Shown piece after piece: positions 16,608 through 24,545 of a stretch of DNA of 51,251 nucleotides. This DNA comes from Caldifarciminota bacterium (GTDB lineage: Bacteria > Hydrothermota > Tepidihabitantia > B3-TA06), in assembly GCA_023128825.1 (NCBI GenBank), contig JAGMDF010000035.1, positions 1 to 51,251 on the forward strand, read 5' to 3'. Each line of letters starts with the position of its first letter. The first letter of the stretch is position 1. The position numbers and the translations under genes were made by a program. Under the pieces are notes generated by a model. It ran no database searches and was not told the DNA's origin. It was given only the letters and a program-made list of their open reading frames with translations.

Positions 16608-18425
16608 TCACCTGACATAGATGATCTTTACAGATTCGGCATTGGTTTCCAGGAGCCGGGCGAAGTAGACGCCTGCCGGAACCAGCTCTCCCGGCTGCCA
16701 TGTGGCCTCGTACACATCGCCCTTGATCTCAGGCTCAAGCACCGCGACCATTCTGCCTGCCGCATCGAAGATGCCGATTCTTACCTCGGTGTCTTCAGGG
16801 ATGGTAACGCTGAATATGACGTGATCGCTGAAGCAGGAGGCACGAACGGTGAGATTCAACGATACGGGATTGGGTAGACCGGATTCCTCAATTCCTAAAG
16901 TAAAGCCTTCGATAATCGTAAGGCAGGTATCCACGGGTGTTGCGCTGTAACGCTCCCGGAGTCCTGAAGGCCAGCGGATTACAACGGAGTCTATCTCCTC
17001 ATGTGCGCCCAGCCCGAAGTGAAGGAAGTGATTGAAGGGCGAGCCGTATCCGTTGCCTGCCGAAGGCGCCAGCTCACGCATCACCGTTAGGTCGCCGGCC
17101 CGGACGGTAACCCTTGCTCCTATTGCAGAGAAGTTGCTTTTCTCGCCCATTGCACGCAGGCCGCTGGTGTCGCCTTGAAGGTTCAGTAAAAGCCAGTGAT
17201 TGTCGTTTCCCGCGTCGGAGATAAAGAATTTTTTGCCCTCAGAGTGCGGGATGTAGGCGTCGAGGAATCCGTCGCCGTTGATGTCTCCCCACAATGAGTA
17301 ACTCGTGCCTTTCCACGTCTTGATGCCTGTGGCCGCCGATACGTCGGTGAACTTGTTGTCCCCGTCGTTGCGATAAAGCCAGCTCTGTTGCCCCGGACTT
17401 CCGTAAAGGTTCACCCAGTAAAGGTCAAGGTCCCCGTCCGAGTCATAGTCGGCCCAGGCCGGCGCCGAACCGATCTCCGCGTTGTAGATGCCGCTTTCCC
17501 AGATGTAGTCGGTGAACGCCCATCCGGGCGGGCCGTCGTTGGCCCAGAGATGGTTGGTTGAGTCTCCAGGGTAGCCGGGGTGGTGGGTGATGGGTGTAAA
17601 TAGATCGAGGTAGCCGTCGTTGTTATAATCGCCCCAGCACGCCCCGATGTTGTGTCCCTTGGAGAAGAGGGTTCCCTCACCGATTACGCCTTTCTCCTCG
17701 GCCACGTCGGTGAACGTTCCGTCGCCTTGGTTTTGCCAAAGGATGTTTCGCTGAAGCCGATACACAGATACGAAGATATCCACCTCACCGTCGTTGTCGA
17801 AGTCTCCAACGCTTATTCCCCTTGAACATAGAGCCCGGATGGTCACTCCCGCTTGCACGGAAACGTCGCTAAAGGTTCCGTCGCCTTGGTTGTGATACAG
17901 GTAATCCGGGTGTCCAACGGCGGAGTTGACCGGGAATTCGTAGCTTGAGACGTAGAAGTCCAGCCAGCCGTCCGAGTCGTAGTCAAGCCAGGCAACGTCC
18001 ACCAGATCGCGGTTCAGGATCGTATCGGTGAGTCCTGCCCCCAGGCTCACGTCCTCAACACCGTAATCCGGCGGCCCCTGGTTGCGGTACAGGAGGATAA
18101 AACACGTATCCAGTGAGTCACTTACGGAGATACGCCGTGTGGTCAGTATATCAGGGTAGCCGTCGTTGTCGTAGTCGCCGAAACAGACCACACGACCGCC
18201 TCCCCAACGGCTTTCAGGAAGCTTGGTGAAGTTTCCGTAGCCGTCGTTGATGTAGGCGTATCCGGCCCAGAAGTCAAGGATGCCGTCGGAGTTGTAATCA
18301 ACAAAGCTCGGCGAGCCGGCGATCTCATCCACGCCCAAGGTCGCAATATCGACCTCTGTGAAGTGAATCTCGGCTGCTGCCGGAACGCTCAAGGCTAAAA
18401 CGCCCAGAATAATCAGACTTCTCAT
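16608..18425 (-). CDS. Secreted FG-GAP/VCBS repeat protein with ASPIC/UnbV domain and C-terminal sorting domain
   Basis: The 605-residue protein has a signal peptide and at least six FG-GAP/VCBS repeats. Their Asp-rich loops (DYDSDGWLDFYV, DFDNDGEVDIFV, DYNNDGYLDLF) probably bind calcium and form a propeller. The repeats are followed by an ASPIC/UnbV region (GLGAHEEIDSVVIRWPSG). The last 75 residues (RIGIFDAAGRMVAVL ... PAGVYFARL) match the Ig-like C-terminal domain used for sorting in type IX secretion systems. The protein is therefore probably surface displayed. GGAGGA precedes the ATG. No enzyme domain is visible. Confidence 0.88.
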   Translation of the reverse strand: MRSLIILGVLALSVPAAAEIHFTEVDIATLGVDEIAGSPSFVDYNSDGILDFWAGYAYINDGYGNFTKLPESRWGGGRVVCFGDYDNDGYPDILTTRRISVSDSLDTCFILLYRNQGPPDYGVEDVSLGAGLTDTILNRDLVDVAWLDYDSDGWLDFYVSSYEFPVNSAVGHPDYLYHNQGDGTFSDVSVQAGVTIRALCSRGISVGDFDNDGEVDIFVSVYRLQRNILWQNQGDGTFTDVAEEKGVIGEGTLFSKGHNIGACWGDYNNDGYLDLFTPITHHPGYPGDSTNHLWANDGPPGWAFTDYIWESGIYNAEIGSAPAWADYDSDGDLDLYWVNLYGSPGQQSWLYRNDGDNKFTDVSAATGIKTWKGTSYSLWGDINGDGFLDAYIPHSEGKKFFISDAGNDNHWLLLNLQGDTSGLRAMGEKSNFSAIGARVTVRAGDLTVMRELAPSAGNGYGSPFNHFLHFGLGAHEEIDSVVIRWPSGLRERYSATPVDTCLTIIEGFTLGIEESGLPNPVSLNLTVRASCFSDHVIFSVTIPEDTEVRIGIFDAAGRMVAVLEPEIKGDVYEATWQPGELVPAGVYFARLLETNAESVKIIYVR

Positions 18426-18469
18426 GGTTCCTCCTTATCAATCGAGAATTGACGTGTTAATTCCACAAA

Positions 18470-18497
18470 CTTTAACCGCAGAAAGGGAATCTGTCAA
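18470..18497 (-). promoter_or_regulatory. Promoter for the FG-GAP gene
   Basis: Minus strand TTGACA (18492-18497), 16-base spacer, TTAAAG (18470-18475). Its -35 box lies back to back with that of the roadblock promoter. Confidence 0.5.
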
Positions 18498-18511
18498 GTA
18501 TTTCGGATTTC

Positions 18512-18539
18512 TTGACATTGCCAAATCCATCATTAGGAT
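18512..18539 (+). promoter_or_regulatory. Promoter for the roadblock gene
   Basis: TTGACA (18512-18517), 16-base spacer, TAGGAT (18534-18539), leader with AAGGAGG before the ATG at 18570. Confidence 0.6.
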
Positions 18540-18569
18540 TGAGTCTAAAAGAGATTAAGGAGGCACCTG

Positions 18570-18944
18570 ATGCGCGAGTTGCAGAAGTATCTTGAGGAGA
18601 TAGCCGAGTGGTTGCAGGAGGCGTTTTCGGTATGCGTTGTCGGCGATGATGGGTTGGTGCTTGCCTGCAAGACCCGAGAGGGCGGCGAGAACGTCGAGCT
18701 CACGAGCGCAGTGCTAACCGATGTCATGCGCAGTATCTCAAGGATCGTTGACGAAGTAAAGAAAGGGAGGCTGGTGGACAACCTTCTATCCACGGTGGAT
18801 GCTCACTTCCTTACCAAACAGCTTGATGATGAGGGCAAGGCGTTTTTGGCGATAGGCGTGCCCCGCGGCTCAAATCTGGGTGCCGTCCGTTACGTAAGCA
18901 AGGTCTACGCGGATAAGCTGAAAGCGGCGCTGCCTGAGGCGTAG
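18570..18944 (+). CDS. Roadblock/LC7 domain protein
   Basis: The 124-residue protein is a single roadblock/LC7 domain: VCVVGDDGLVLACKTREGGENVE is the typical first strand-turn-strand. A long helix and AFLAIGVPRGSNLGAVRYVSK complete the fold. Bacterial roadblock proteins (MglB type) act as partners or GTPase-activating proteins for small Ras-like GTPases in polarity and motility. A GTPase-like protein with a degenerate P-loop is encoded 2.4 kb away (21320-21811), and a DUF4388 protein lies next door. The partnership is a hypothesis. Confidence 0.87.
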   Translation: MRELQKYLEEIAEWLQEAFSVCVVGDDGLVLACKTREGGENVELTSAVLTDVMRSISRIVDEVKKGRLVDNLLSTVDAHFLTKQLDDEGKAFLAIGVPRGSNLGAVRYVSKVYADKLKAALPEA

Positions 18945-19053
18945 AGGTCTGCCTGCGTTTTGTGCAGCCTTGCGATGCAACGTCCGCGGGGTTCACTTGT
19001 ATCTTCTGGTGAGACACTATTTGGGAGCGCTTCGATCTGTAAAGTCTTTTCTC

Positions 19054-19081
19054 AGCGATCAATCTTTTTTAAGATTTACGA
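19054..19081. terminator. T-rich inverted repeat between convergent genes
   Basis: AATCTT and AAGATT flank a short T-run between the roadblock gene and the end of the DUF4388 gene. A weak terminator is plausible. Confidence 0.3.
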
Positions 19082-19109
19082 CCTGTGTTCCGGGGTTAAA
19101 TTCTAGTTA

Positions 19110-20093
19110 TTATCTCGGGATGATCCCATCTGGACCCATGGAGTCGGGTGGGGTTTCCCAAAAATTAGCCTCCTCCTTTCTTCTTTTTCCCCGGGTTGGG
19201 ATAAACTTATTAAGCTCATAATCGGACACACACTTGCGTTCGTTTTCGTTCAGGTATTCGTAGAGTTCAGCCATATGATCCTGTAGCTCATTACGGTTGA
19301 GTCCAGCCTGGACCGCTTCGTACAGCTGTTCCAACGCTTGCCTATAGGCTATAATCTTGTCGTCAAGCGGCATGTCGTAAGGGATGTTGTTGATTACCCC
19401 GGCGCCGTCAAGCAGTCGTATATCAAATCCCTTGGAGAACGTCCACTTGTTGAACTCGATCAAGACGCGATCCTTTACACGAGACTTGAGGCGAGTATCT
19501 ATCAGGTGATAGAGCACTTCAGCGGTTTTACGAAAGACGGTCCGTAGTATTGCAGAGCCTTCGTCTTCGGTTGTGATAAGCCCCTGGCTTTTCAGTGCAG
19601 CTATGGTTATGGCTACCTTGGTCTTGGGTTGTGCAAGCAGACGTGCGATCTCGGCAAATGAGCGGCGTCCATTGATATGGGAGGCTATGGCCCATTCCAG
19701 GGCATTGAAGTTGAATTCCTTCTCGGAGTTAGGGTCCACCGATGCAAGAACCAGCGCCGCATCCTCGAAGGGCAGCTCTTTGCATGCGGCATCCCACTGT
19801 GTCGCCTGCTTCGAGGCCGCCATAAGAAGGTCGGTTAAGGACTTGGTGATGCGTTGCTCAACCGGGACCTTTTCCTCGTGGAATTCGAAGTTGCCGGCGA
19901 CGAGTATGAAGAGTTCTATAAACGCCTCGTCTCCTGTCAGCTTGCCCATCTGGCAGTCGAGCAACTCCCCTTTAGAAAAGAAAAGCGAGCCTTCGGCGGC
20001 TCCCGTGATATCGAGCCGACCTGTTTTGCGGCTCATGGTCAAAAGCTGGATTATATCCAGGAATCCTTGTCGTTCTATCTTGCCTTCAAGCAT
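19110..20093 (-). CDS. DUF4388 (PATAN-like) domain protein
   Basis: From the ATG at 20093 the protein has 327 residues. The first 100 form a DUF4388 domain: LEGKIERQGFLDIIQLL, then KTGRLDITG and GSLFFSKGELLDCQMGKLTGDEAF. Such domains occur in bacterial signalling proteins linked to gliding, chemotaxis-like and polarity pathways. Residues about 130-190 look like a winged-helix-type fold (SFAEIARLLAQPKTKVAITIAALKSQGLI). The rest is helical. The start overlaps the stop of the ACT-domain gene by eight bases. A TTG at 20102 is a less likely start. Confidence 0.82.
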   Translation of the reverse strand: MLEGKIERQGFLDIIQLLTMSRKTGRLDITGAAEGSLFFSKGELLDCQMGKLTGDEAFIELFILVAGNFEFHEEKVPVEQRITKSLTDLLMAASKQATQWDAACKELPFEDAALVLASVDPNSEKEFNFNALEWAIASHINGRRSFAEIARLLAQPKTKVAITIAALKSQGLITTEDEGSAILRTVFRKTAEVLYHLIDTRLKSRVKDRVLIEFNKWTFSKGFDIRLLDGAGVINNIPYDMPLDDKIIAYRQALEQLYEAVQAGLNRNELQDHMAELYEYLNENERKCVSDYELNKFIPTRGKRRKEEANFWETPPDSMGPDGIIPR

Positions 20094-20556
20094 CCAATCC
20101 AAGCTCCCGGCTTAGAAGGTTCCTGGCCGGTGTGAGGTAAGAATCCTTTATAAGCACGCTTATAGCGGTAAATGAGGTGCTGATCATATCGATGTTTATG
20201 GCTTCCTGGGCCAGTATAGAGAATATCTTGCCAGCGATCCCCGGCTCGTGCGCAAGATTCTTTCCGTAAACCGTCAAGATACCCCTTCCTTTTTCTATCA
20301 CGAACTCGCTTCTCTTTAGAACATCAAGGCTCTCGAGGTGCGCCACCGCCTCTTTTACCTGTGATTCGTTTAATGCGAAAGAGATCTCAGCCGATCCACC
20401 TGATACACTGCTTTCGGATATCATCTCTATGTTGAAGCCTGCTTTACCCAGCTGCGAGAAGAGTTCGCCCGCGATACCGGGTTTGTCCGGGACGGATTTG
20501 GCAATAACCATTGCCACGCGGCGTTTGGTTTCAATCAACTCAACGGGCCCAGCCAT
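20086..20556 (-). CDS. Tandem ACT-domain protein
   Basis: The 156-residue product contains two ACT domains and nothing else. The first (about 12-80, MVIAKSVPDKPGIAGELF) and the second (about 90-150, LTVYGKNLAHEPGIAGKIF) each carry the D/E-x-PGI-A-G ligand loop. The pattern resembles the regulatory half of aspartate kinase, so it may bind an amino acid. ATG 20556 follows GGAGGA at good spacing. An upstream ATG at 20568, only three bases after the -10 box, would add MEED. It overlaps the DUF4388 gene. Confidence 0.87.
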   Translation of the reverse strand: MAGPVELIETKRRVAMVIAKSVPDKPGIAGELFSQLGKAGFNIEMISESSVSGGSAEISFALNESQVKEAVAHLESLDVLKRSEFVIEKGRGILTVYGKNLAHEPGIAGKIFSILAQEAINIDMISTSFTAISVLIKDSYLTPARNLLSRELGLDA

Positions 20557-20571
20557 ATCTTCCTCCATGTA

Positions 20572-20599
20572 AGTATATAGAGCTGCCTCGGCTTGTCAA
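20572..20599 (-). promoter_or_regulatory. Promoter for the ACT-DUF4388 operon
   Basis: Minus strand TTGACA (20594-20599), 16-base spacer, TATACT (20572-20577). The first ATG is three bases away, so the mRNA probably starts at or just after it. Confidence 0.65.
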
Positions 20600-20620
20600 C
20601 GCCAAAACACGAGGGTCTTC

Positions 20621-20962
20621 TTACTCCATACGTTCCCCAGTCCAGAACTCGCAGATCTGACCTTGATCGTTCATAAGGAACGACTCCACAGGTCCCCATC
20701 TGAGCCATACCGTCCTGCCTACCAGCTGCCTTGTCCAGAAGCATGTGGTTTTTGATTCAAGAACCCACTTTTCGTCGTTTTGCCGGACGACGATAAGTTT
20801 GAATCCGAACTCGTCCTCTGTGAGGGTGGCCTGTTCCCACTTGCCAGGATAGCCCGTTTGAACGTCATTCTGGTCTGGCTGTTGGGTTTTCGTGGTTGCC
20901 ATGCAACCTGTTGCGATGAAAACCACTACGATCGCGGCACAGAGCCGCAGGAACCTTTTCAT
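20621..20962 (-). CDS. Small lipoprotein of unknown function
   Basis: From ATG 20962 (GGAGGG just upstream) the 113-residue product starts MKRFLRLCAAIVV and has a lipobox cysteine (IATGC, residue 20). The mature part has three or four beta strands, with VRQNDEKWVLESKTTCFWTRQ. No family recognised. A longer frame reading upstream would cross the promoter and is rejected. Confidence 0.72.
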   Translation of the reverse strand: MKRFLRLCAAIVVVFIATGCMATTKTQQPDQNDVQTGYPGKWEQATLTEDEFGFKLIVVRQNDEKWVLESKTTCFWTRQLVGRTVWLRWGPVESFLMNDQGQICEFWTGERME

Positions 20963-21319
20963 GTCTCCCTCCAATGTTGGAAACAATATACCACTCCAGG
21001 TAGGTTTGTCAAGCGAGAGGGACTTGCTCGTTGATCGAGTACACCTACATGGTGGAACAGTCAGGCTTTTAGGATTGAGAATATTAAGGCCTAAGCTGCT
21101 ATTTCTTGATTTCTTTGATCCCACTGAATTCCTTTTACTAAGGGGGAACTAAAGGGGGATTACCACCCTACGTCGTTGCTGTGCAACGCCGCTTAACTAA
21201 TTCCCCTCACCTGGTTGGAAGGAACTGAGGGGAGTGGGCAATTTTGATTGTCGAGGGAAAGGAAGCCTACTCCAACCACGGGAGAATCCTCGATCTAATT
21301 GGTGTCTTGATATCGACGG
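20963..21319. other. Intergenic region of 357 bases with one promoter and hairpins
   Basis: Holds the promoter at 20985-21012 and two small inverted repeats: GTTGC/GCAAC (21175-21187) and CCCCTCA (21203-21209)/TGAGGGG (21226-21232). The second could terminate the gene that ends at 21320. I see no credible gene. Confidence 0.5.
20985..21012 (-). promoter_or_regulatory. Promoter for the small lipoprotein
   Basis: Minus strand TTGACA (21007-21012), 16-base spacer, TATATT (20985-20990), leader with GGAGGG before the ATG at 20962. Confidence 0.65.
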
Positions 21320-21811
21320 CTAACGGCAGTTAAGTTCGGCAAGAAGATCCTTCAGTATCCCCGCTGCCCTGATGCGGTCGGAAGGAAAACAGGTAAACGT
21401 CTTCACGTCCGGCATATTCTCTTCAAGTGGAATTTCGTAATGGACAGGGTCGGTGTTGACCAGTATTGCCGGGCCCTTTACATCCTCACGCAGGAGGGAA
21501 AACGCGTAGTTCAGGTTACTTATATCTTTCTCGGAACCGGCGCCGCCCAGAAGGATCATCCCCTCTACCTTGGGGGCAAATGCCTGCCATATCTTGGCAA
21601 AGCGGGGGTCCGCCGGAATCCCATACAAGTTGACACTGTAAGGTCCCGACTTAACCTTGCCGAAGTTCAACAGCGGGAGCCCATTTTCTTCCTCCATATT
21701 ATTTTCGCCCAGGAGTGACTGAATGAACGCGTTGCGCGTCCTGCGGTCGGCGCCTATGATCATAAGGTTGAAAATCCTCTTCGTTCGCAACCGCGCCCTG
21801 GCGTTTGCCAT
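21320..21811 (-). CDS. Small-GTPase-like protein with a degenerate P-loop
   Basis: From the ATG at 21811 (GGAGGAGG upstream) the product has 163 residues. It follows the layout of a Ras/MglA-like GTPase: a basic N terminus, strand LMIIG, then a loop where G-x4-G-K-S/T should be. Here the loop reads G20-A-D-R-R-T-R-N, so the second Gly, the Lys and the Ser/Thr are all replaced. Later parts keep the order of a G domain (KIWQAFAPKVEGMILLGGAG, and AILVNTD in place of NKxD). It probably no longer hydrolyses GTP and may act as a scaffold. The fold assignment is inferred from layout, not a database match. Confidence 0.68.
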   Translation of the reverse strand: MANARARLRTKRIFNLMIIGADRRTRNAFIQSLLGENNMEEENGLPLLNFGKVKSGPYSVNLYGIPADPRFAKIWQAFAPKVEGMILLGGAGSEKDISNLNYAFSLLREDVKGPAILVNTDPVHYEIPLEENMPDVKTFTCFPSDRIRAAGILKDLLAELNCR

Positions 21812-21966
21812 AAAACCTCCTCCACTAAGTTTAGATTCTCTCAACGTCTCCAGTATACGAAAGCAAGAATGTCAAACACCGGCTAATTCACTCGACATCG
21901 ATTTTAATCCAGGCTTTGCCATCCTCCGATAGTAGATCACCGATGCTCTCCTCTTTCTGGAAGTGA

Positions 21967-21994
21967 AGTATAGGGCGGATTTCGAACAAGTCAA
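21967..21994 (-). promoter_or_regulatory. Promoter upstream of the GTPase-like gene
   Basis: Minus strand TTGACT (21989-21994), 16-base spacer, TATACT (21967-21972). The leader would be about 150 bases to the ATG at 21811. Confidence 0.55.
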
Positions 21995-22095
21995 GGTGGC
22001 GACGTTGCTTCCCTATCCTTTGAGTGATTTATTTGCTGCCTACAGGTAGTTGGAGAATGTTGTCGGACATGATCATCCCGGAGATATTTTAAAAG

Positions 22096-22124
22096 CCCCC
22101 TATCTCCCTCAAGGAGATAGGGGG
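22096..22124 (-). terminator. Terminator after the PPC lipoprotein gene
   Basis: CCCCCTATCTCC (22096-22107) and its perfect inverse (22113-22124) form a 12-bp stem with a five-base loop, followed on the minus strand by CTTTTAAAA. Confidence 0.8.
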
Positions 22125-22146
22125 TAGGCTATTGACTTAATGCTTT

Positions 22147-23283
22147 TTAATCGATTCTCAGTTTTTTCTCCCCGGACATAAGTCCCCATGACTGGAGGGC
22201 TTCGGAATAATAGATCTCCAGGTAGTAGGAATCAACAGCATCGTATCCTTCAAAAGGCACCACAACCACGTAGTAGGTCTCGGAAGCCGACCCCTCGAAT
22301 TCTATCCATTCGCTCTCAGTGTATTCATTTTCGGAGGCGTCTATTAGATCGTAGTTGGAGTCACACAGGTAGAGATCGTAGTCTTCGGGCAGGTCGTAGA
22401 GATCGATCCATATCCAGCCGTCGCTTGCGGGAACAAAGTAGTAGAAGTCTTCATCGTCCGGGGTTGATATCCATGACTCGTAGGTCGTTTCAAAATCCAG
22501 TGGGCCGTAGGCCTCATCAAAGAAGTCGTTCGGTTCGTAAGAGTCTTTGGCTTGGGCGGTGTCGTAGTCTACCTTCAGGAGATAGGAGTCCGTAGAGTCT
22601 GCAGGAGCGCATTGAAAGACCACCACATAGTAGATATCCGATTCAGTAACAAAGCAGGAGATCGACTCATCAGTGATTCCGTAGTTGCTGGACCAATCAA
22701 GCTCCTCCTGATTCGCATCAAAGAGTACCAGGTCGTAGTCTGCAGGCAGGCTGTAGAGATCTATCTTGACCCTACCACTGTCGTCCGGGATGAAGTAGTA
22801 GAAGTCGTAGTAGTCCTCCAGGTTCCAGATCCACGATTCATAGACGGCTCCAAACTCCAAAGGGCCATAAGCCGCGCTGAAGAAGTCGTTCGGTTCGTAG
22901 GAATCACCCATTGTGGTGGAAAAGGACCAGATCGGCCCGGCAGCGGTATCGCCTTGCTCGTCCTGGGCAACGATCATCCAGTAGTAGGTGGTGTTGGAGT
23001 CAAGATCGCTGATCTCGCAGTATTTTTCTATGAGGTTGACCTCTTTAAGGGGCGGGGGGGTTGTGGTTCCCAGGTAAACGTCATAATAGGGAAGCTCAGG
23101 ATCGGGATCCCCTCCGCTCCAGCTAAGCGTCAGGCTCCTCGGCTGGCCACTAGCACCGTCGCTCGGCCAAGGGTTTGACGGAACCAACGGCGGGTTGTTG
23201 CCTGTGCAGCCTAAGGATAGAAGTAGTCCCCCTAAAAGAAAGATAGATGCCACCACTAGCGGCAGCTTTTTGGATAGTCCCAT
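22147..23283 (-). CDS. Lipoprotein with a fibronectin-III-like domain and two PPC domains
   Basis: Start ATG 23283 has AGGAGG upstream. The 378-residue product has a lipoprotein signal (cysteine near residue 26, LLSLGC). Next comes a fibronectin-III/Ig-like domain (about 30-120, LTLSWSGGDPDP ... NTTYYWMIVAQDE) and two bacterial pre-peptidase C-terminal (PPC) domains, each opening with DSYEPNDFF and ending YYVVV. PPC domains are secreted beta-sandwiches usually attached to proteases, but no protease is present here. The protein is very acidic and Tyr-rich. A surface binding or structural role is likely; the ligand is unknown. Confidence 0.85.
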   Translation of the reverse strand: MGLSKKLPLVVASIFLLGGLLLSLGCTGNNPPLVPSNPWPSDGASGQPRSLTLSWSGGDPDPELPYYDVYLGTTTPPPLKEVNLIEKYCEISDLDSNTTYYWMIVAQDEQGDTAAGPIWSFSTTMGDSYEPNDFFSAAYGPLEFGAVYESWIWNLEDYYDFYYFIPDDSGRVKIDLYSLPADYDLVLFDANQEELDWSSNYGITDESISCFVTESDIYYVVVFQCAPADSTDSYLLKVDYDTAQAKDSYEPNDFFDEAYGPLDFETTYESWISTPDDEDFYYFVPASDGWIWIDLYDLPEDYDLYLCDSNYDLIDASENEYTESEWIEFEGSASETYYVVVVPFEGYDAVDSYYLEIYYSEALQSWGLMSGEKKLRID

Positions 23284-23354
23284 TACTCCTCCTTGGTTGG
23301 TTTGCAACGAGTGCGGCTGCTTCTCAATCTTCAGAAGAAACATCCGATCCATCA

Positions 23355-23383
23355 ATACTATCCAGTTTTTGGAGCCTTGTCAA
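23355..23383 (-). promoter_or_regulatory. Promoter for the PPC lipoprotein
   Basis: Minus strand TTGACA (23378-23383), 17-base spacer, TAGTAT (23355-23360), leader of about 65 bases ending in AGGAGG. Confidence 0.5.
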
Positions 23384-23416
23384 GGGGTTGGTTCGGTTGC
23401 GGTATGATTTTAAAAG

Positions 23417-23444
23417 TTGACACCTCTCAAACTCTCGGTATGAT
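23417..23444 (+). promoter_or_regulatory. Promoter for the TPR lipoprotein
   Basis: TTGACA (23417-23422), 16-base spacer, TATGAT (23439-23444). The 11-mer CGGTATGATTT that includes the -10 box also occurs 36 bases upstream (23400-23410). Confidence 0.65.
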
Positions 23445-23474
23445 TTAGCAAACAAGAAAACCCGGAGGTTGATC

Positions 23475-24542
23475 GTGAAGAAGTTTCTTTATATGGCGTG
23501 TCTTTTAGCCGTTCCCCTTACGTTACTCGGTTGCACCCCGCGGTTGATCCGCGATGGTGATGCGGCTCTAGAAAAGGGTGACTATGCCAAAGCCGCCGAG
23601 CTGTACAAGGGATACACAGAGAAGAAGCCCCAGAAGCCCGAGCCATTCAACCGCATGGGGCTTTGCTATGACGCGCTTTCCGACTACGAGGCCGCAGCCG
23701 CCGCCTTTAGTAAGGCGATAGGGCTTAGCCCGAAGGACGCGGTCTACTACCACAATCGCGCCACCACCTACATGCATATGGGGGCATTAGATCAGGCAAG
23801 GCTGGACTTCGAGCAGGCTATAAGGCTCGATTCGACAAGGGCCGACTACTACAACAACCTGGGCAACGTCTACTTCAAGAAGGAGAACTACAACCAGGCT
23901 CGTTTGATATACGAGAAGGCTCGTGAGTTAGATCCCATGAACCCGGAGATATACCTCAACCTTGCCTTATGTGCGGACTATGAAGGGGCAACCGAGGAGG
24001 CCTTGGGGTTCTACGATCAGGCCTTAGAGCTTGATTCCAACTCGGCCCTGGCCTACAACAACAGAGGTGCCCTGTATGCGGATGCAGATCGTCTCGAGGA
24101 AGCCGTAGCCGACTATACACATGCGATTGAGCTGAGACCGGACTACGCCCTGGCTTACAACAATCGCGGCACCGCCTACTACAGAATGGGTAATCTGATC
24201 AGAGCAGAGGCCGATTATACCAAGGCGTTGCTCCTCGATCCAGGGCTTACCCGCGCCTATCTGAATCGGGGAAGGGTATACCTTGACCAGGCCGAATACA
24301 GCGCCGCGCTTGACGACTACAAAAAAGCCCTAAAGAGGGATCCTGAAAGCGAGCTTGCCCGCTCCAGGATCGCCGAGGCCTATCTTGAGCGCGGTAAGAT
24401 ACGTCTTGAGCAAGGCCAGATGGATGCCGCACGCAGCGACTTTGAAGCCGTGCTTGAGGTTGATCCTGACGGGTCCTTTTCTTCAGCGGCCCGCACCTAT
24501 CTCAAGAACCTGCGCGCCGAGGCTGAAGAATCTCTAGAATAG
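23475..24542 (+). CDS. TPR-repeat lipoprotein
   Basis: I chose the GTG at 23475 (GGAGG six bases upstream) over a TTG at 23469. The 355-residue product has a lipoprotein signal (MKKFLYMACLLA, lipobox cysteine LLGC at residue 18). About nine tetratricopeptide repeats of 34 residues follow, with the consensus A-x-Y-N-N-R/L-G and LDP. This is a periplasmic or outer-membrane protein-interaction scaffold of the type found in envelope assembly. The glycosyltransferase gene follows three bases downstream, so it is probably the first gene of a three-gene operon. Confidence 0.9.
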   Translation: MKKFLYMACLLAVPLTLLGCTPRLIRDGDAALEKGDYAKAAELYKGYTEKKPQKPEPFNRMGLCYDALSDYEAAAAAFSKAIGLSPKDAVYYHNRATTYMHMGALDQARLDFEQAIRLDSTRADYYNNLGNVYFKKENYNQARLIYEKARELDPMNPEIYLNLALCADYEGATEEALGFYDQALELDSNSALAYNNRGALYADADRLEEAVADYTHAIELRPDYALAYNNRGTAYYRMGNLIRAEADYTKALLLDPGLTRAYLNRGRVYLDQAEYSAALDDYKKALKRDPESELARSRIAEAYLERGKIRLEQGQMDAARSDFEAVLEVDPDGSFSSAARTYLKNLRAEAEESLE

Positions 24543-24545
24543 CTC

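Larger units (their letters stand above)
21812..22146. other. Intergenic region of 335 bases: promoter, possible 22-codon leader ORF and terminator
   Basis: Contains the promoter at 21967-21994 and a terminator at 22096-22124. A possible 22-residue minus-strand frame runs from GTG 21940 to 21872, with GAGGAG upstream. A second TTGACA/TATACT pair lies near 21850-21875 but with only 12 bases between the boxes. No convincing gene. Confidence 0.45.

Noticed and set aside
20963-21124. An N-terminal extension of the small lipoprotein
   Set aside because: It includes the promoter at 20985-21012, and the signal peptide starts at 20962.
21850-21875. A second TTGACA/TATACT pair upstream of the GTPase-like gene
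   Set aside because: The boxes are only 12 bases apart, unlike the 15-17 seen in all other promoters here.
22001-22013. A TGGCGACGTTGC string that resembles a sigma-54 -24/-12 promoter
   Set aside because: The GG and GC dinucleotides are too close together by three bases.
21892-22030. A minus-strand frame reading LFEIRPILHFQKEESIGDLL
   Set aside because: Its only start candidate (TTG) lies inside the promoter at 21967-21994, and a stop codon lies just upstream, so a functional gene is unlikely.
22188-23178. Two long plus-strand frames (135 and 208 codons) over the PPC lipoprotein
   Set aside because: They are antisense shadows of a gene with very regular Asp/Tyr codons; Arg/Ser-rich sequence and no motifs.
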